From: Pollutimonas sp963706785
GTDB lineage: Bacteria; Pseudomonadota; Gammaproteobacteria; Burkholderiales; Burkholderiaceae_B
DNA: 64,000 nucleotides
Assembly (NCBI GenBank): GCA_963706785.1
Contig: CAVPNJ010000012.1
Location: 1 to 64,000 of the forward strand
Direction of reading: 5' to 3'
Position 1 is the stretch's first letter. Every line of letters begins with the position of its first letter. The notes below the pieces were generated by a model. The model was not told the origin of the DNA and did not search any database. It saw nothing but the letters and a program-made list of their open reading frames with translations. Position numbers and translations under genes: made by a program. Below, piece by piece: positions 36,192 through 46,108 of the stretch.

Positions 36192-36648
36192 TCGAGCAGG
36201 CGCCGGCTTGGCTTGTCAAGGCGCAGCATATCGCGTATCAGGAACTGAACGCCATGCGCATCCGCAATCAACAGCGTCGCGGACGATAGCCGGCGAATAT
36301 CTTCTTCAGCTTTCAGCAGCAACACGGCGTCACCCCGGTCGGTTTCCACTTGCCATCGGCTGGGGGTGGCAAAGCCGGAGACGTGGCGGATGGCGCGTAT
36401 TTCCGGTATGAATTCCCGGCTGGCCAGTTCTTCTTCCAGACGAGGCGTCGGGCGTCCTCCGGTAGATCTTGCAAACGGTCTATCCACAATAGTTCGGTAC
36501 CGCCCGCACCCACCAGGGCGATACCGTCATCAGGCGCGGAAATCGGAAAGCTGCGCACCGGTGCGACCGTTTCGTAGACATCGTCACCCAGTTCCAGCAC
36601 CAGGCGGCCGAACGGATCACGGCGAAGCCGAAAATCATCAGTGTTCAT
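36179..36648 (-). CDS. DUF1854 protein of the cyanophycin locus, one frameshift
   Basis: About 156 residues. MNTDDFRLRRDPFGRLVLEL and ETVAPVRSFPISAPDDGIAL with ELLWIDRLQDLPEDARRLV, then after a break near 36,440 REFIPEIRAIRHVSGFATPS, RWQVETDRGDAVLLLKAEED and ADAHGVQFLIRDMLRLDKPS. This matches DUF1854, a family found beside cyanophycin synthetases in betaproteobacteria. It lies 16 bases after the ABC exporter on the same strand, so the two are one operon. Its role is not known; a soluble partner of the exporter is an inference. Confidence 0.8.
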
Positions 36649-36664
36649 TTATTTATCGCTTTGA

Positions 36665-38923
36665 TCATGCAATGTTTTTATCGGCATCTTCGTCCCAGCT
36701 GTCGTCGCTGGAATCCTCAACTTCCTGTGCCAGTTGCGCCTGATAAAGCTTGAAGTAAGGACCATTGCGCGCCATGAGTTCGTCATGCTTGCCCACTTCG
36801 ACAATTTCCGCCGCGATCCAATACAACCAGACGGTCGGCCTGATGCAAGCGTGCTGAGCCGGTGAGCAATCGAGATTGTCGTACGGCCGCGCACAAGATT
36901 GTCGAGTGCTTTCTGGATTTCTTTTTCCGTCGCCGTATCCACTGACGATGTGGCCTCATCGAGGATCAGGATGGGTGGATCGATAAGCAAGGCCCTGGCG
37001 ATAGAGATACGCTGGCGCTCGCCGCCCGACAAGGCTCTGACCGCGCTCGCCGACCAGCGAATCATAGCCGTGGGGCAAACGCAGGATGAATTCATGGGCA
37101 TTAGCCGCCCGCGCGGCCGCAATGATCTCTTGGTGGCTGGCCTGTGGCATGCCGTAAGCAATGTTCTCGGCGATAGTGCCAAAAAACAGGAAAGGCTCTT
37201 GAAGAACCAGCCCAATATTGCGCCGGTATTCGGAAATCGGCAGGGATCGGATGTCGACGCCATCAAGGCGTATGGACCCTTGCGATACATCATAGAAACG
37301 GCATATCAGGTTTACCAGGGTGCTCTTGCCCGAACCGCTATGGCCGACAAGGCCTATCATTTCGCCCGGCGCTATATCCAGGTCGATGCCGCGCATAACC
37401 GTGCGGTTGCCATACCGGAAGCCCACGTTGCGCAATTCAATGCGTCCCTTGCACGTGCTCGATATGCACCGGCTTGGCCGCTTCCGGTACGCTGGAGACG
37501 TGATCCAGGATGTCGAAGATCCGTTTGGCGCCGGCCGCTGCCTTTTGCGTGAAGGAAACGATACGGCTCATGGAGTCCAGCCGGATGTAGAAGCGGCTGA
37601 TGTAGGTAAGGAAGGCCGTCAGCACCCCTACTGTGATTTCGCTATCGGATACCAGCCAAATTCCGAAGGCCCAGACAACAAGCAGCCCGATTTCTGTCAA
37701 CAGCGTGACAGTCGGCGAGAACAGCGACCAGATCCGGTTGACTCGATCATTGACGCCCAGATTGCGGTTATTCGCCTCGCGAAATCGTGCGACTTCGCGG
37801 TTTTCCTGGGCGAAGGCTTTGACCACGCGTATGCCCGGTATGGTGTCGGCCAGTACATTAGTAATCTCAGACCAGATCCGATCGACTTTTTCGAATCCCC
37901 GGCGCAGGCGATCACGCACCAGATGAATCAGCCAGGCGATGAAAGGCAGCGGAATCAGGGTAACCACAGCCAGCCACGGGTTGATGGAAATCAGGATCGC
38001 GGCAGTCATCGCAATCATCAGCACATCTGTGGCGAAATCAAGCAGATGCAATGACAGAAATACGCAGATACGATCAGATTCCGAACCAATGCGGGCGATC
38101 AGGTCGCCGGTGCGCTTGCCGCCGTAATACTGTAAAGACAGCTTCTGCAGATGTTCGTAGGTGGTGGTGCGCAAGTCTGCGCCAATACGCTCACTGACCC
38201 AGGCGAGAATGTAGGTGCGACCCCAGCCCAGCACCCACGCGAGCAGCGACGATGCAAACAGAGCGCCCAGATAAATTCGGACCAGACTCCAGTCGATGGG
38301 CTTGCCGTTCTGGAAGGGAATCAACACCTTGTCCATCAGCGGCATGGTCAGATAGGGCGCGACCAAAGCCGCGGCGGTAGAGGCCAGTGTAAGCAGAAAG
38401 CCCGTCAGCAATAGCAAGCGATAGGGTCTGGCGAATCGCCATAGTCGCAATAATGCCCAGGTCGATGGCGGCGATTGAATGGCCGAGACGCTGTCGTGAT
38501 GCGTTTCGACGTCGCGTGCAGGGGCTGCGACCATTCCCAGCTGTCAGGTCGCGCTGCCGATCAAAGCTGGCAATGAATCGCAGGGCGGCGCGTATTGTGC
38601 CCCAAGGTATAGCGCCAGACCGCCAGGCGCGACTTGCTATCGCGCAATTCCAGCGTACCGACGCCAGCATGATCATGGTGAGTCATGACAAGCCCGGGGC
38701 GGAACGCCCAGACTTGCCATTCGGTGTCATCGGTTTCTTTGCTTAACACCCGCTGATCGGTCACCACGAGCAAGCCGGGGGCGAAGCGCAAATGGGAATC
38801 CAGGTCGATCGTGAACCAGGAAATTATTGTTTCCCGGTCGTTAAGGACCTCGCTCAAGGACGCGCGCCAAGATTCCGGCAAGTCTTCGGCGACGTGACCA
38901 GTATCGGTTGTTTCTATATTCAT
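36665..38923 (-). CDS. Cyanophycin-locus ABC exporter with extra N-terminal domain, several frameshifts
   Basis: About 750 residues when joined. An N-terminal soluble domain of about 115 residues (MNIETTDTGHVAEDLPESWR, LVVTDQRVLSKETDD, HDHAGVGTLELRDSKSRLAV) precedes six membrane helices (LRLWRFARPYRLLLLTGFLL onward) and an ATPase: Walker A GLVGHSGSGKSTLVNL, Q-loop LQEPFLFFG, signature ALSGGERQRISIARALL, Walker B ILILDEATSSVD, H-loop SIAHRLST, and an acidic tail. Frames change near 38,590, 37,440, 37,030 and 36,845. It is divergent from cphA' with 238 bases between, and belongs to the ABC group associated with cyanophycin genes. What it moves is unknown. Confidence 0.82.
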
Positions 38924-39161
38924 TAGTTCTGCGTGACGTGTCGCCAAGAGGGGGTGCTTATAAAAGTATGGGGCGCTATTGTCACGTTGAAGGGCCGTGC
39001 TATGTAAGGGGAAAGGCGTTTTTGTGTGGTTTTTTTGCGTCTGGCACTGTAATTTTCATCTGTTTACGCAAGCTTGGCAAACACTAAGCACAATAATTGC
39101 CGTTAAATATGCCTCAGGTCCCTTTATATTTATCGTTCCTGCAACATCGGCTTCATTTCAG

Positions 39162-41369
39162 ATGCAAAAGAAAAACATAGAATTCCTCAATATGATGTAT
39201 TTGCGGGGACCAAATATATGGGCCTATCGCCCCATCATAGAGGCTTTGGTAGATATCGGTGAATTAGAAGACTTTCCGTCTAACACCATTCCCGGACTCT
39301 ACGAGCGCTTGAACGCGTGGTTGCCCTCATTGGTCGAACACCGGTGCAGCGTCGGCGAGCGAGGTGGCTTCCTGCAGCGCTTGCGCCAGGGAACCTGGCC
39401 GGCACATATTCTGGAACATGTCACACTGGAATTGCAAAATCTGGCCGGCATGCCTGGCGGGCTGGGTCGCGCGCGCGAGACTTCGGTGCGCGGCGTGTAT
39501 AAAGTTATTGTGCGCGCTTGGCATGAGGAGGTAACCAAGGCTGCGCTTTATGCGGCGCGTGATCTTGTCATGGCAGCCATACAAGACCGGCCCTACGATG
39601 TTCAAGGAGCGATCGATACATTACGCGAACTCGCGGACGACCTGCGTTTGGGGCCCAGCACCGCATGCATTGTCGATGCCGCGGATGACCGCGATATTCC
39701 ATGCATCCGTTTAAGCGATGCCAATCTGGTCCAGTTGGGCTATGGCGCACGGCAGCGCCGCATCTGGACAGCCGAGACCGATCGCACGAGTGCAATCGCC
39801 GAGAGCATTTCCAGCGATAAAGATCTGACCAAGAGTTTGCTCCAGGCTTGCGGCGTACCGGTTCCTGAGGGCCGCTTGGTCGATACCGCGCAAGAAGCTT
39901 GGGAAGCCGCTGAGTCGATCGGGCTTCCGGTCGTGGTCAAGCCATGCGATGGCAATCACGGGCGTGGGGTATTTACCAATCTGACTACGCAGGCGGAAAT
40001 CGAAACCGCATACACCGTTGCCGTCGATGAAGGCAGTGGCGTCGTCGTCGAGCGCTTCATTCAGGGCGACGAGCATCGCTTGCTGGTAGTAGGCGACCGG
40101 ATGGTTGCTGCCGCCCGTGGCGATGCAGCCACGGTCACAGGCGATGGCATTAGTACCATAGAAGAGTTGATTGAAAGTCAGTTGAATTCCGATCCGCGAC
40201 GCGGTCGCGATGAAGATCATCCGCTTAATTTCATTCGGCTGGATTCAGCGGCCTTGCTGGAACTGAAGCGGCAAAACTTTGCACGCGACTCTGTGCCGCC
40301 AGCGGGCACGTCGGTGCTCATTCAACGCAATGGCAATGTTTCCATTGACGTAACCGATCTGGTGCACCCTTCCGTCGCTGCAACCGTTGCGCTGGCCGCC
40401 CGTGTAGTGGGCCTGGACATCGCCGGTGTGGATCTGGTTGCGCAAGATATTTCCCAGCCGCTGGAAGGTCAGCGGGGGGCCATAGTTGAAGTCAATGCAG
40501 GCCCGGGCTTATTGATGCACCTGAAGCCGGCGGCGGGCGAGCCGCGCCCTGTAGGCAGAGCCATTATCGATCATTTATTTCCCGAAGGCGATTCGGGATA
40601 TATCCCGATCGTAGGGATAAGCGGCAGCAAAGGAAAGACGACAGTGGCTTGTCTGGTGGCGCGTTTACTGCAGCTGAATGGTCAATACACAGGTCTGGCA
40701 TGCAGTTCGGGTCTCTTCTTCGCCCGTCGACACGTTCAGAAAACCGACGCCGCAAACTGGGCGGCCGGACGCCGCGTGCTGCTCAATCGCGCCGTGCATG
40801 CAGCCGTCATTGAAAACGGACCTCGCAGTATTTTGTGCGAAGGCATGGCCTACGAGCGGTGCAAGGTAGGTGTCATCACAAATCTAGACCCGGCCGAATC
40901 CTTTCCTGACCTGTATGTGAATGATATTGAACAGGTGGCCAAAGTATTCCGGACTCAGGTCGATGTTGTGTTGCCCGATGGTGTGGCGGTGTTGAACGCC
41001 GACGACTTGACGGTAGCGGCAATGGCCTCTTTGTGCGACGGAGAAGTAATCTTCTTCGGCATGAACGCAGCGTCCGCAGTCATTTCGCAGCACCTCGAAG
41101 AAGGCGGCCGCGCCGTCTTTTTGCGCCACGAAAGCGTCTTGCTCGCTTCGGGCAGCGATGAAGTGGTCTTGACCGACATAGCTTCGATCCCCATGACCGA
41201 GGGCGGTCAGATCAGTTTCCAAATTGGCAACGTACTGGCCGCTGTCGCCGCTGCATGGGCCTTAGACATCAATCCCGATTTAATTCGTGCAGGCATAGAA
41301 ACCTTTGATGTGAATCTGGTGGATTCAGTATCGGAAATCGCGGCTTCCTCCGTGGAAGCGTTGATCTGA
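39162..41369 (+). CDS. cphA': Cyanophycin synthetase-like protein CphA' (short paralogue)
   Basis: A 735-residue CphA relative. N domain: MQKKNIEFLNMMYLRGPNIW, HILEHVTLELQNLAGMPGG. ATP-grasp domain: VVVKPCDGNHGRGVFTN and AIVEVNAGPGLLMHLKPAAG. Mur-ligase-like domain: GISGSKGKTTVACLVARLL. It stops at IETFDVNLVDSVSEIAASSV and lacks the C-terminal Mur lobe. Compared with the neighbouring CphA it has lost the STGGTATD loop of the ATP-grasp site (NVSIDVTD here) and the GDHLG His segment of the Mur site. ATG 39162 matches the family start. Paired cphA' and cphA genes are known in Bordetella and Cupriavidus. Confidence 0.88.
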   Translation: MQKKNIEFLNMMYLRGPNIWAYRPIIEALVDIGELEDFPSNTIPGLYERLNAWLPSLVEHRCSVGERGGFLQRLRQGTWPAHILEHVTLELQNLAGMPGGLGRARETSVRGVYKVIVRAWHEEVTKAALYAARDLVMAAIQDRPYDVQGAIDTLRELADDLRLGPSTACIVDAADDRDIPCIRLSDANLVQLGYGARQRRIWTAETDRTSAIAESISSDKDLTKSLLQACGVPVPEGRLVDTAQEAWEAAESIGLPVVVKPCDGNHGRGVFTNLTTQAEIETAYTVAVDEGSGVVVERFIQGDEHRLLVVGDRMVAAARGDAATVTGDGISTIEELIESQLNSDPRRGRDEDHPLNFIRLDSAALLELKRQNFARDSVPPAGTSVLIQRNGNVSIDVTDLVHPSVAATVALAARVVGLDIAGVDLVAQDISQPLEGQRGAIVEVNAGPGLLMHLKPAAGEPRPVGRAIIDHLFPEGDSGYIPIVGISGSKGKTTVACLVARLLQLNGQYTGLACSSGLFFARRHVQKTDAANWAAGRRVLLNRAVHAAVIENGPRSILCEGMAYERCKVGVITNLDPAESFPDLYVNDIEQVAKVFRTQVDVVLPDGVAVLNADDLTVAAMASLCDGEVIFFGMNAASAVISQHLEEGGRAVFLRHESVLLASGSDEVVLTDIASIPMTEGGQISFQIGNVLAAVAAAWALDINPDLIRAGIETFDVNLVDSVSEIAASSVEALI

Positions 41370-41441
41370 AGCCTACGGGCGGCTATCAATAACATCAACA
41401 TGGCCCTCGCGGCATTTGTGGCAATAAGGAAGTTTGGCTAA

Positions 41442-44021
41442 ATGGAAGTTTCTCGCGTAAGGGCCTTGCGCGGCCCGAATCTCTGGTGCCGTCAAACGGT
41501 CATAGAAGCCATCGTGGCTTGCGACGAGGCCGAGCGGGTTATCGGCGATATGGAGGCATTTGAGACCCGGATGCGCGCTCGCTTTTCGGATATCGATCTG
41601 CTGAAACCTCCCGGCCAGGAGCAGCCGAACTCAATGGCCCATGCTTTGGCGTCGGCGGCGTTGTGTCTGCAGACGAAAGTTGGATGTTTGTTGACCTACA
41701 GCCGGACTTCATTGACGATAGATCCAGGCGTATACCAGGTAGTTATTGAATATAGTGAAGAAGCCGTGGGCCGGTTGGCATTCGATCTGGCTTACGAGCT
41801 ATGCCTGGCCGCCATGCACGATCGGCCTTTTGATGTGCAGAGCGCGCTGTCGCGGCTGCGAGAGCTCAACGAAGACGAGCGTCTTGGGCCCAGCACAGGC
41901 GCGATCGTCGAGGCAGCGGTCAAGCGCGATATTCCGTATCGCCGACTAACGCGGGGCAGTTTGGTGCAGTTCGGGTGGGGCAGCAAACAGCGCCGCATTC
42001 AGGCCGCTGAATCCGATCGTAGCAGTGCGATTGCCGAGGCAATTGCCCAAGATAAAGAACTTACCAAGACCCTTTTAGCGGCGGCTGGCGTTCCGGTTCC
42101 GGATGGGCGCTGTGTCAGCGACGCCGAGGATGCATGGACGGTCGCCTGCGAAATAGGCGGGCCTGTAGTGGTTAAGCCGCGCGATGGTAACCAGGGCAAG
42201 GGGGTGGCAGTCAACGTGCAGGGTCGTGAACAGGTACTAGCGGCTTACGCAGGAGCAAGGGCCAACGGTCTCGATGTCATCGTTGAACGATATTTTCCTG
42301 GCCACGACTTCCGTTTGCTCGTCGTCGGCGACAAGCTCGTGGCGGCGGCGCGTCGCGATCCACCGCAAGTTATTGGCGATGGCGACCACAGCATTGCGGA
42401 GCTTGTCGAGATTATCAATAAAGACCCCCTGCGCGGGGAGGGCCACGGTACGTCTTTAACCAAAATCCGTCTGGACGATATTGCCTTGTCCACAATGGCC
42501 ACACAGGGATATGCCGCTGATTCCATTCCTGACAAGGGCGTGCTGGTGACCTTACGGAATAACGCGAACCTGAGCACGGGAGGTACAGCCACCGACGTAA
42601 CTGATCATGTGCATCCGGAATTGGCGGCTGGAGCGGTGGCGGCCGCGCAAATGGTCGGCCTCGATATCTGCGGTTTGGATCTGGTAAGCGATAACGTTTA
42701 CCAGCCGCTTGACGAGCAAGGTGGCTGCGTTGTCGAGGTCAATGCAGCGCCTGGCCTGCGCATGCACCTAAGCCCATCGTTCGGCAAAGGTCGCGAGGTG
42801 GGCGAAGCGATCATCAACGAGATGTTTGCTGAAAACGAAAACGGCCGGATTCCCTTGGTGTCCGTCGCCGGTACGAACGGCAAAACCACGACTGTCCGCC
42901 TGATTGCCCATCTGATTGGCAGCAGTGGCCGGCGCGTAGGGATGACTAACTCCGACGGTGTCTACATCGGTTCACAACGAATCGATACCGGCGACTGCAG
43001 TGGTCCTCGCAGTGCGCGTAATGTGCTCCTGCATCCTGACGTTGACGCCGCGGTATTTGAAACAGCTCGTGGCGGAATTCTGCGCGAAGGCCTTGGTTTC
43101 GACCGCTGCGCAGTGGCCGTCGTAACGAATGTGGGCATGGGCGACCACCTGGGCCTCAGCTACATCAGCACAGTCGAAGACTTGGCAATCGTCAAGCGCG
43201 TCATCGTGCAGAACGTCGATGCTTCTGGCGTGGCTGTATTGAATGCCGCTGATCCGATTGTTGCTGCCATGGCCGACAACTGTCCCGGCGCAGTGACTTT
43301 TTTTGCCAACGACCGCAATCATCCGATATTGGCCACCCATCGGGCTCAGGGTCGGCGCGTGGTGTATGTCGAAGACGGCTCGGTTGTGCTGGCAGAAGGT
43401 GATTTTGAACGCCGATTTGATCTTGATGCCATCCCTCTTACCCGAAATGGAACAATTGGCTTCCAGGTTGAGAATGTCATGGCAGCATTGGGCGCCGTAT
43501 GGGGTCTGAGCCTCGACTGGGAAAGCATGCAAAAAGGACTGTCGTCATTTGTCAGCGATGCCGCGACCGCTCCCGGACGCTTCAATGTATTTTCATACCG
43601 CGGCGCCACTCTGGTCGCTGACTATGGCCACAATCCAGACGCCATTCAGGCGCTGGTACTCGCAATCGATACAATGCCTGCGGAGCGGCGCAGTGTCGTG
43701 ATCAGTGGCGCCGGCGATCGGCGCGATGTAGACATCCGGCGCCAAACTGAAATCTTGGGCGACGCCTTTGACGACGTAATTCTTTATCAGGACATGTGTC
43801 AACGTGGCCGGGTCGACGGCGAAGTGGTCACACTGCTGCGCGAGGGACTCGTCAACGCCCAAAGAACTACTCGCATCCAGGAGATTCGCGGTGAGTTCCT
43901 AGCGATCGATACGGCACTTGGACAATTGAAGGAAGGGGATCTGTGCTTGATTCTTGTGGATCAGGTCGAGGAGGCGCTAGGCCATATTGCCCATCGCATT
44001 GCTGAAAGTGTAGCCGCTTGA
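41442..44021 (+). CDS. cphA: Cyanophycin synthetase
   Basis: An 859-residue, full-length CphA that makes multi-L-arginyl-poly-L-aspartate without ribosomes. N domain MEVSRVRALRGPNLWCRQTV; ATP-grasp domain with VVVKPRDGNQGKGVAVN, NLSTGGTATDVTDHVHPE and VVEVNAAPGLRMHLSPS, which adds aspartate; Mur-ligase domain with SVAGTNGKTTTVRLI, VTNVGMGDHLGLSYIST and the C-terminal lobe GRFNVFSYRGATLVADYGHN, which adds arginine. All key motifs are intact. It follows cphA' after 72 bases and is probably cotranscribed. No cyanophycinase gene is in the window. Confidence 0.95.
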   Translation: MEVSRVRALRGPNLWCRQTVIEAIVACDEAERVIGDMEAFETRMRARFSDIDLLKPPGQEQPNSMAHALASAALCLQTKVGCLLTYSRTSLTIDPGVYQVVIEYSEEAVGRLAFDLAYELCLAAMHDRPFDVQSALSRLRELNEDERLGPSTGAIVEAAVKRDIPYRRLTRGSLVQFGWGSKQRRIQAAESDRSSAIAEAIAQDKELTKTLLAAAGVPVPDGRCVSDAEDAWTVACEIGGPVVVKPRDGNQGKGVAVNVQGREQVLAAYAGARANGLDVIVERYFPGHDFRLLVVGDKLVAAARRDPPQVIGDGDHSIAELVEIINKDPLRGEGHGTSLTKIRLDDIALSTMATQGYAADSIPDKGVLVTLRNNANLSTGGTATDVTDHVHPELAAGAVAAAQMVGLDICGLDLVSDNVYQPLDEQGGCVVEVNAAPGLRMHLSPSFGKGREVGEAIINEMFAENENGRIPLVSVAGTNGKTTTVRLIAHLIGSSGRRVGMTNSDGVYIGSQRIDTGDCSGPRSARNVLLHPDVDAAVFETARGGILREGLGFDRCAVAVVTNVGMGDHLGLSYISTVEDLAIVKRVIVQNVDASGVAVLNAADPIVAAMADNCPGAVTFFANDRNHPILATHRAQGRRVVYVEDGSVVLAEGDFERRFDLDAIPLTRNGTIGFQVENVMAALGAVWGLSLDWESMQKGLSSFVSDAATAPGRFNVFSYRGATLVADYGHNPDAIQALVLAIDTMPAERRSVVISGAGDRRDVDIRRQTEILGDAFDDVILYQDMCQRGRVDGEVVTLLREGLVNAQRTTRIQEIRGEFLAIDTALGQLKEGDLCLILVDQVEEALGHIAHRIAESVAA

Positions 44022-44126
44022 TTTTTCTTTACATATTTCCCATCTGGCGGGTTGAAATGCCCGCCATCCGCGGGAATAATAAGATGCTAGACGACTCTAC
44101 ACGATTCCAATTCCGGGAGGTTCATC

Positions 44127-44315
44127 ATGCCAGCAAAGTCTCAGGCCCAGCAAAAGGCAGCCGGTGCGGCGCTGTCGGCTAAGCGCGGGGAAACTAAAGC
44201 GGGCCAACTTAAAGGTGCCTCGAAGTCGATGTACAAGTCCATGAGCGAGAAAGAACTCGATGAGTTGGCTTCCACCAAGCGTAAGGGCAAGCCGGAACAT
44301 AAATCTGACTCTTAG
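44127..44315 (+). CDS. DUF3008 small basic protein
   Basis: A 62-residue protein, MPAKSQAQQKAAGAALSAKR at the start, then KGASKSMYKSMSEKELDELA and a lysine-rich end. This is the DUF3008 family, common in proteobacteria, of unknown function and probably disordered or nucleic-acid binding. Ribosome site GGGAGG lies eight bases before the ATG. It follows cphA by 105 bases and is closed by a strong terminator. Confidence 0.88.
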   Translation: MPAKSQAQQKAAGAALSAKRGETKAGQLKGASKSMYKSMSEKELDELASTKRKGKPEHKSDS

Positions 44316-44326
44316 CCACCATATCT

Positions 44327-44362
44327 ACCGGCACATCTCTTTAAGATGTGCCGGTTTTTTTT
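44327..44362 (+). terminator. Intrinsic terminator after the DUF3008 gene
   Basis: A 12-base-pair stem (ACCGGCACATCT at 44327-44338 with its exact complement at 44344-44355), loop CTTTA and a run of eight T from 44355. It ends only 12 bases before the next start at 44375, so the downstream gene needs its own promoter inside or upstream of this hairpin or read-through. Confidence 0.92.
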
Positions 44363-44374
44363 CAAGGGAACACC

Positions 44375-45259
44375 ATGAGCCGTTTGCCCGACACCGATTT
44401 TGACAGCCTATTGCCGCCGCTCGCATTGACCCGGCGGGGCTTTATCGTCACTTCGCTGGCTGGCGGATTCGCTTTGGCTGCCGGGCCCGTGATGGCCCAG
44501 ACCGCCATCAAAACCGATACAAAAGGATTGGTGGCTGGCGAAGTGAAGATTCCGGTCGCTGACGGCAGCATTCCGGCCTATCGCGCCATGCCAGAGGGTA
44601 AAACCGTCGTCCCCGTCATTCTTGTCGTCCATGAAGCTTTTGGCGTTCACGAATATATAAAAGATGTCTGTCGACGGCTTGCCAAAGAGGGCTATATGGC
44701 AATTGCGCCCGAACTTTACGCAAGGCAAGGCGATCCGTCGCGATATACCGAAATTTCCCGGCTGCTTAGCGAGGTAGTCGACAAAGTTTCCGATGCGCAG
44801 GTGCTAGGCGATTTTGACGCGACAGTGTCCTGGGCTGCAAAGAACGGCGGCAATACCGAGCGTCTTGGGATTACCGGTTTTTGTTGGGGCGGTCGCCTGG
44901 TCTGGCTGTACGACGCTCATAACCCTAAGGTCAAAGCCGCGGTCTCCTGGTATGGGCAGTTGGTCGGTAATACCGACCCATTGCACCCAATGCAACCTGT
45001 CGATATCGCCACTAAACTGAACGGGCCGGTGCTTGGGCTTTATGGCGGCAGAGACGCAGGCATTACCCAAGACTCCATCGACGCGATGAAACAAGCCTTG
45101 GCTCAAGGCGATGACGTCGCCCAGGCTTCAACCTTTGTGGTGTACCCGGAGGCTGGGCACGCTTTTCATGCCGACTATCGGCCCAGCTACCGTGCCGATG
45201 CCGCAAAAGATGGATGGGCGCGGGCGATGAAATGGTTTCACACCTATCTAAAGTCGTAG
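44375..45259 (+). CDS. Dienelactone hydrolase family protein, Tat-exported
   Basis: A 294-residue alpha/beta hydrolase. A Tat-type signal (LTRRGFIVTSLAGGFALAAG, cleavage after VMAQ) is followed by VILVVHEAFGVHEYIKDVCR, the nucleophile elbow GITGFCWGGRL with Cys, the acid in LYGGRDAGIT and the base in EAGHAFHADYR. The family hydrolyses dienelactone and similar lactones; secreted members have unknown substrates. ATG 44375 with AAGGGA upstream is chosen over an earlier start that would lie in the terminator. Its end overlaps the convergent oxygenase gene by 12 bases. Confidence 0.88.
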   Translation: MSRLPDTDFDSLLPPLALTRRGFIVTSLAGGFALAAGPVMAQTAIKTDTKGLVAGEVKIPVADGSIPAYRAMPEGKTVVPVILVVHEAFGVHEYIKDVCRRLAKEGYMAIAPELYARQGDPSRYTEISRLLSEVVDKVSDAQVLGDFDATVSWAAKNGGNTERLGITGFCWGGRLVWLYDAHNPKVKAAVSWYGQLVGNTDPLHPMQPVDIATKLNGPVLGLYGGRDAGITQDSIDAMKQALAQGDDVAQASTFVVYPEAGHAFHADYRPSYRADAAKDGWARAMKWFHTYLKS

Positions 45260-45865
45260 GTAATCGCGGTCAGTGCGAAACCATCCTGTCAGGCTCCATC
45301 GTGTTTGAGCGCAAGGTAAGACTTCGTGGTGGATCAGGTCGCTACGAAAGATGACAAGTCGGCCGGGTTGCGGCAAAATCCGGCTGATTTCGCGGCCGGC
45401 GTCTTCAGGCGAATAGATGCACAGTTGGCCTCCATCTGCGTCGGCCCACTGACGATTCAAGTACAACACCAGCGATATGCGTCGATGCGGCTGCGCACGA
45501 TGCTGGTCAAGGTGCTTCTTGTAGCCCCGGCCCTCGGGATAGCGGGCAAAATGAAACTCTGTACTGCTCAGACCCGCGAAAAAGATCCGGTTCAAGTCTT
45601 GGCGCAGGGCGTCAGACCAGCGCAGAAATTCGTTTGATGCAGATCCTTCGTGGCCAGGCGTCAGCCAGCAAATAGAATCGCCCCGAATGTCCGATTTAAG
45701 CGATGAGCTATGCTGATGTCCGATACGTGCTTCGTGAAAACCGTCCGCATTCCATTCTTGCAGACAGTTTTGGTATAGACCTTCGTGCAAGGCTGAATCG
45801 ATCAGGCCGTCGGCCACCACCCAGTGCTCTCGGGCCAAGGTGTCGAAAAGCTGTTCATGCACCAT
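45248..45865 (-). CDS. 2-oxoglutarate/Fe(II)-dependent oxygenase (prolyl-hydroxylase type)
   Basis: A 205-residue SM-20/P4H-like double-stranded beta-helix oxygenase. FHFARYPEGRGYKKHLDQHR carries the H-x-D iron ligands, RISLVLYLNRQWADADGGQL follows, and RLVIFRSDLIHHEVLP carries the distal His with the 2-oxoglutarate Arg in QTRWSLTGWFR. All ligands are intact. Members hydroxylate proteins or small molecules; the target here is unknown. It is convergent with the dienelactone hydrolase gene. Confidence 0.85.
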   Translation of the reverse strand: MVHEQLFDTLAREHWVVADGLIDSALHEGLYQNCLQEWNADGFHEARIGHQHSSSLKSDIRGDSICWLTPGHEGSASNEFLRWSDALRQDLNRIFFAGLSSTEFHFARYPEGRGYKKHLDQHRAQPHRRISLVLYLNRQWADADGGQLCIYSPEDAGREISRILPQPGRLVIFRSDLIHHEVLPCAQTRWSLTGWFRTDRDYLRL

Positions 45866-46108
45866 ATGATGCGGCTTGTATAAAGGTGTGCATCTTCTAT
45901 ATGGGGCCCGTGGAAATAGTGTTGCGCGGCCAAAAAGCCAGCATACGAATTATATCGGTGTAGCGCTTCTTACCCTAGCCTTACTTAGCTGCGTACCGTG
46001 CTTATATTGGTGCATGAATCGGGCGTGCAAGTCTCTATAATGGATGGATACTGCAGAGGCTGTTGTAGCCGTCGATTCATCCTTTTTCGCAATTACCGAG
46101 GCGCGTTC

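Noticed and set aside
39061..39130. Promoter for cphA' around TTGGCA
   Set aside because: No -10 element at a proper distance could be identified.
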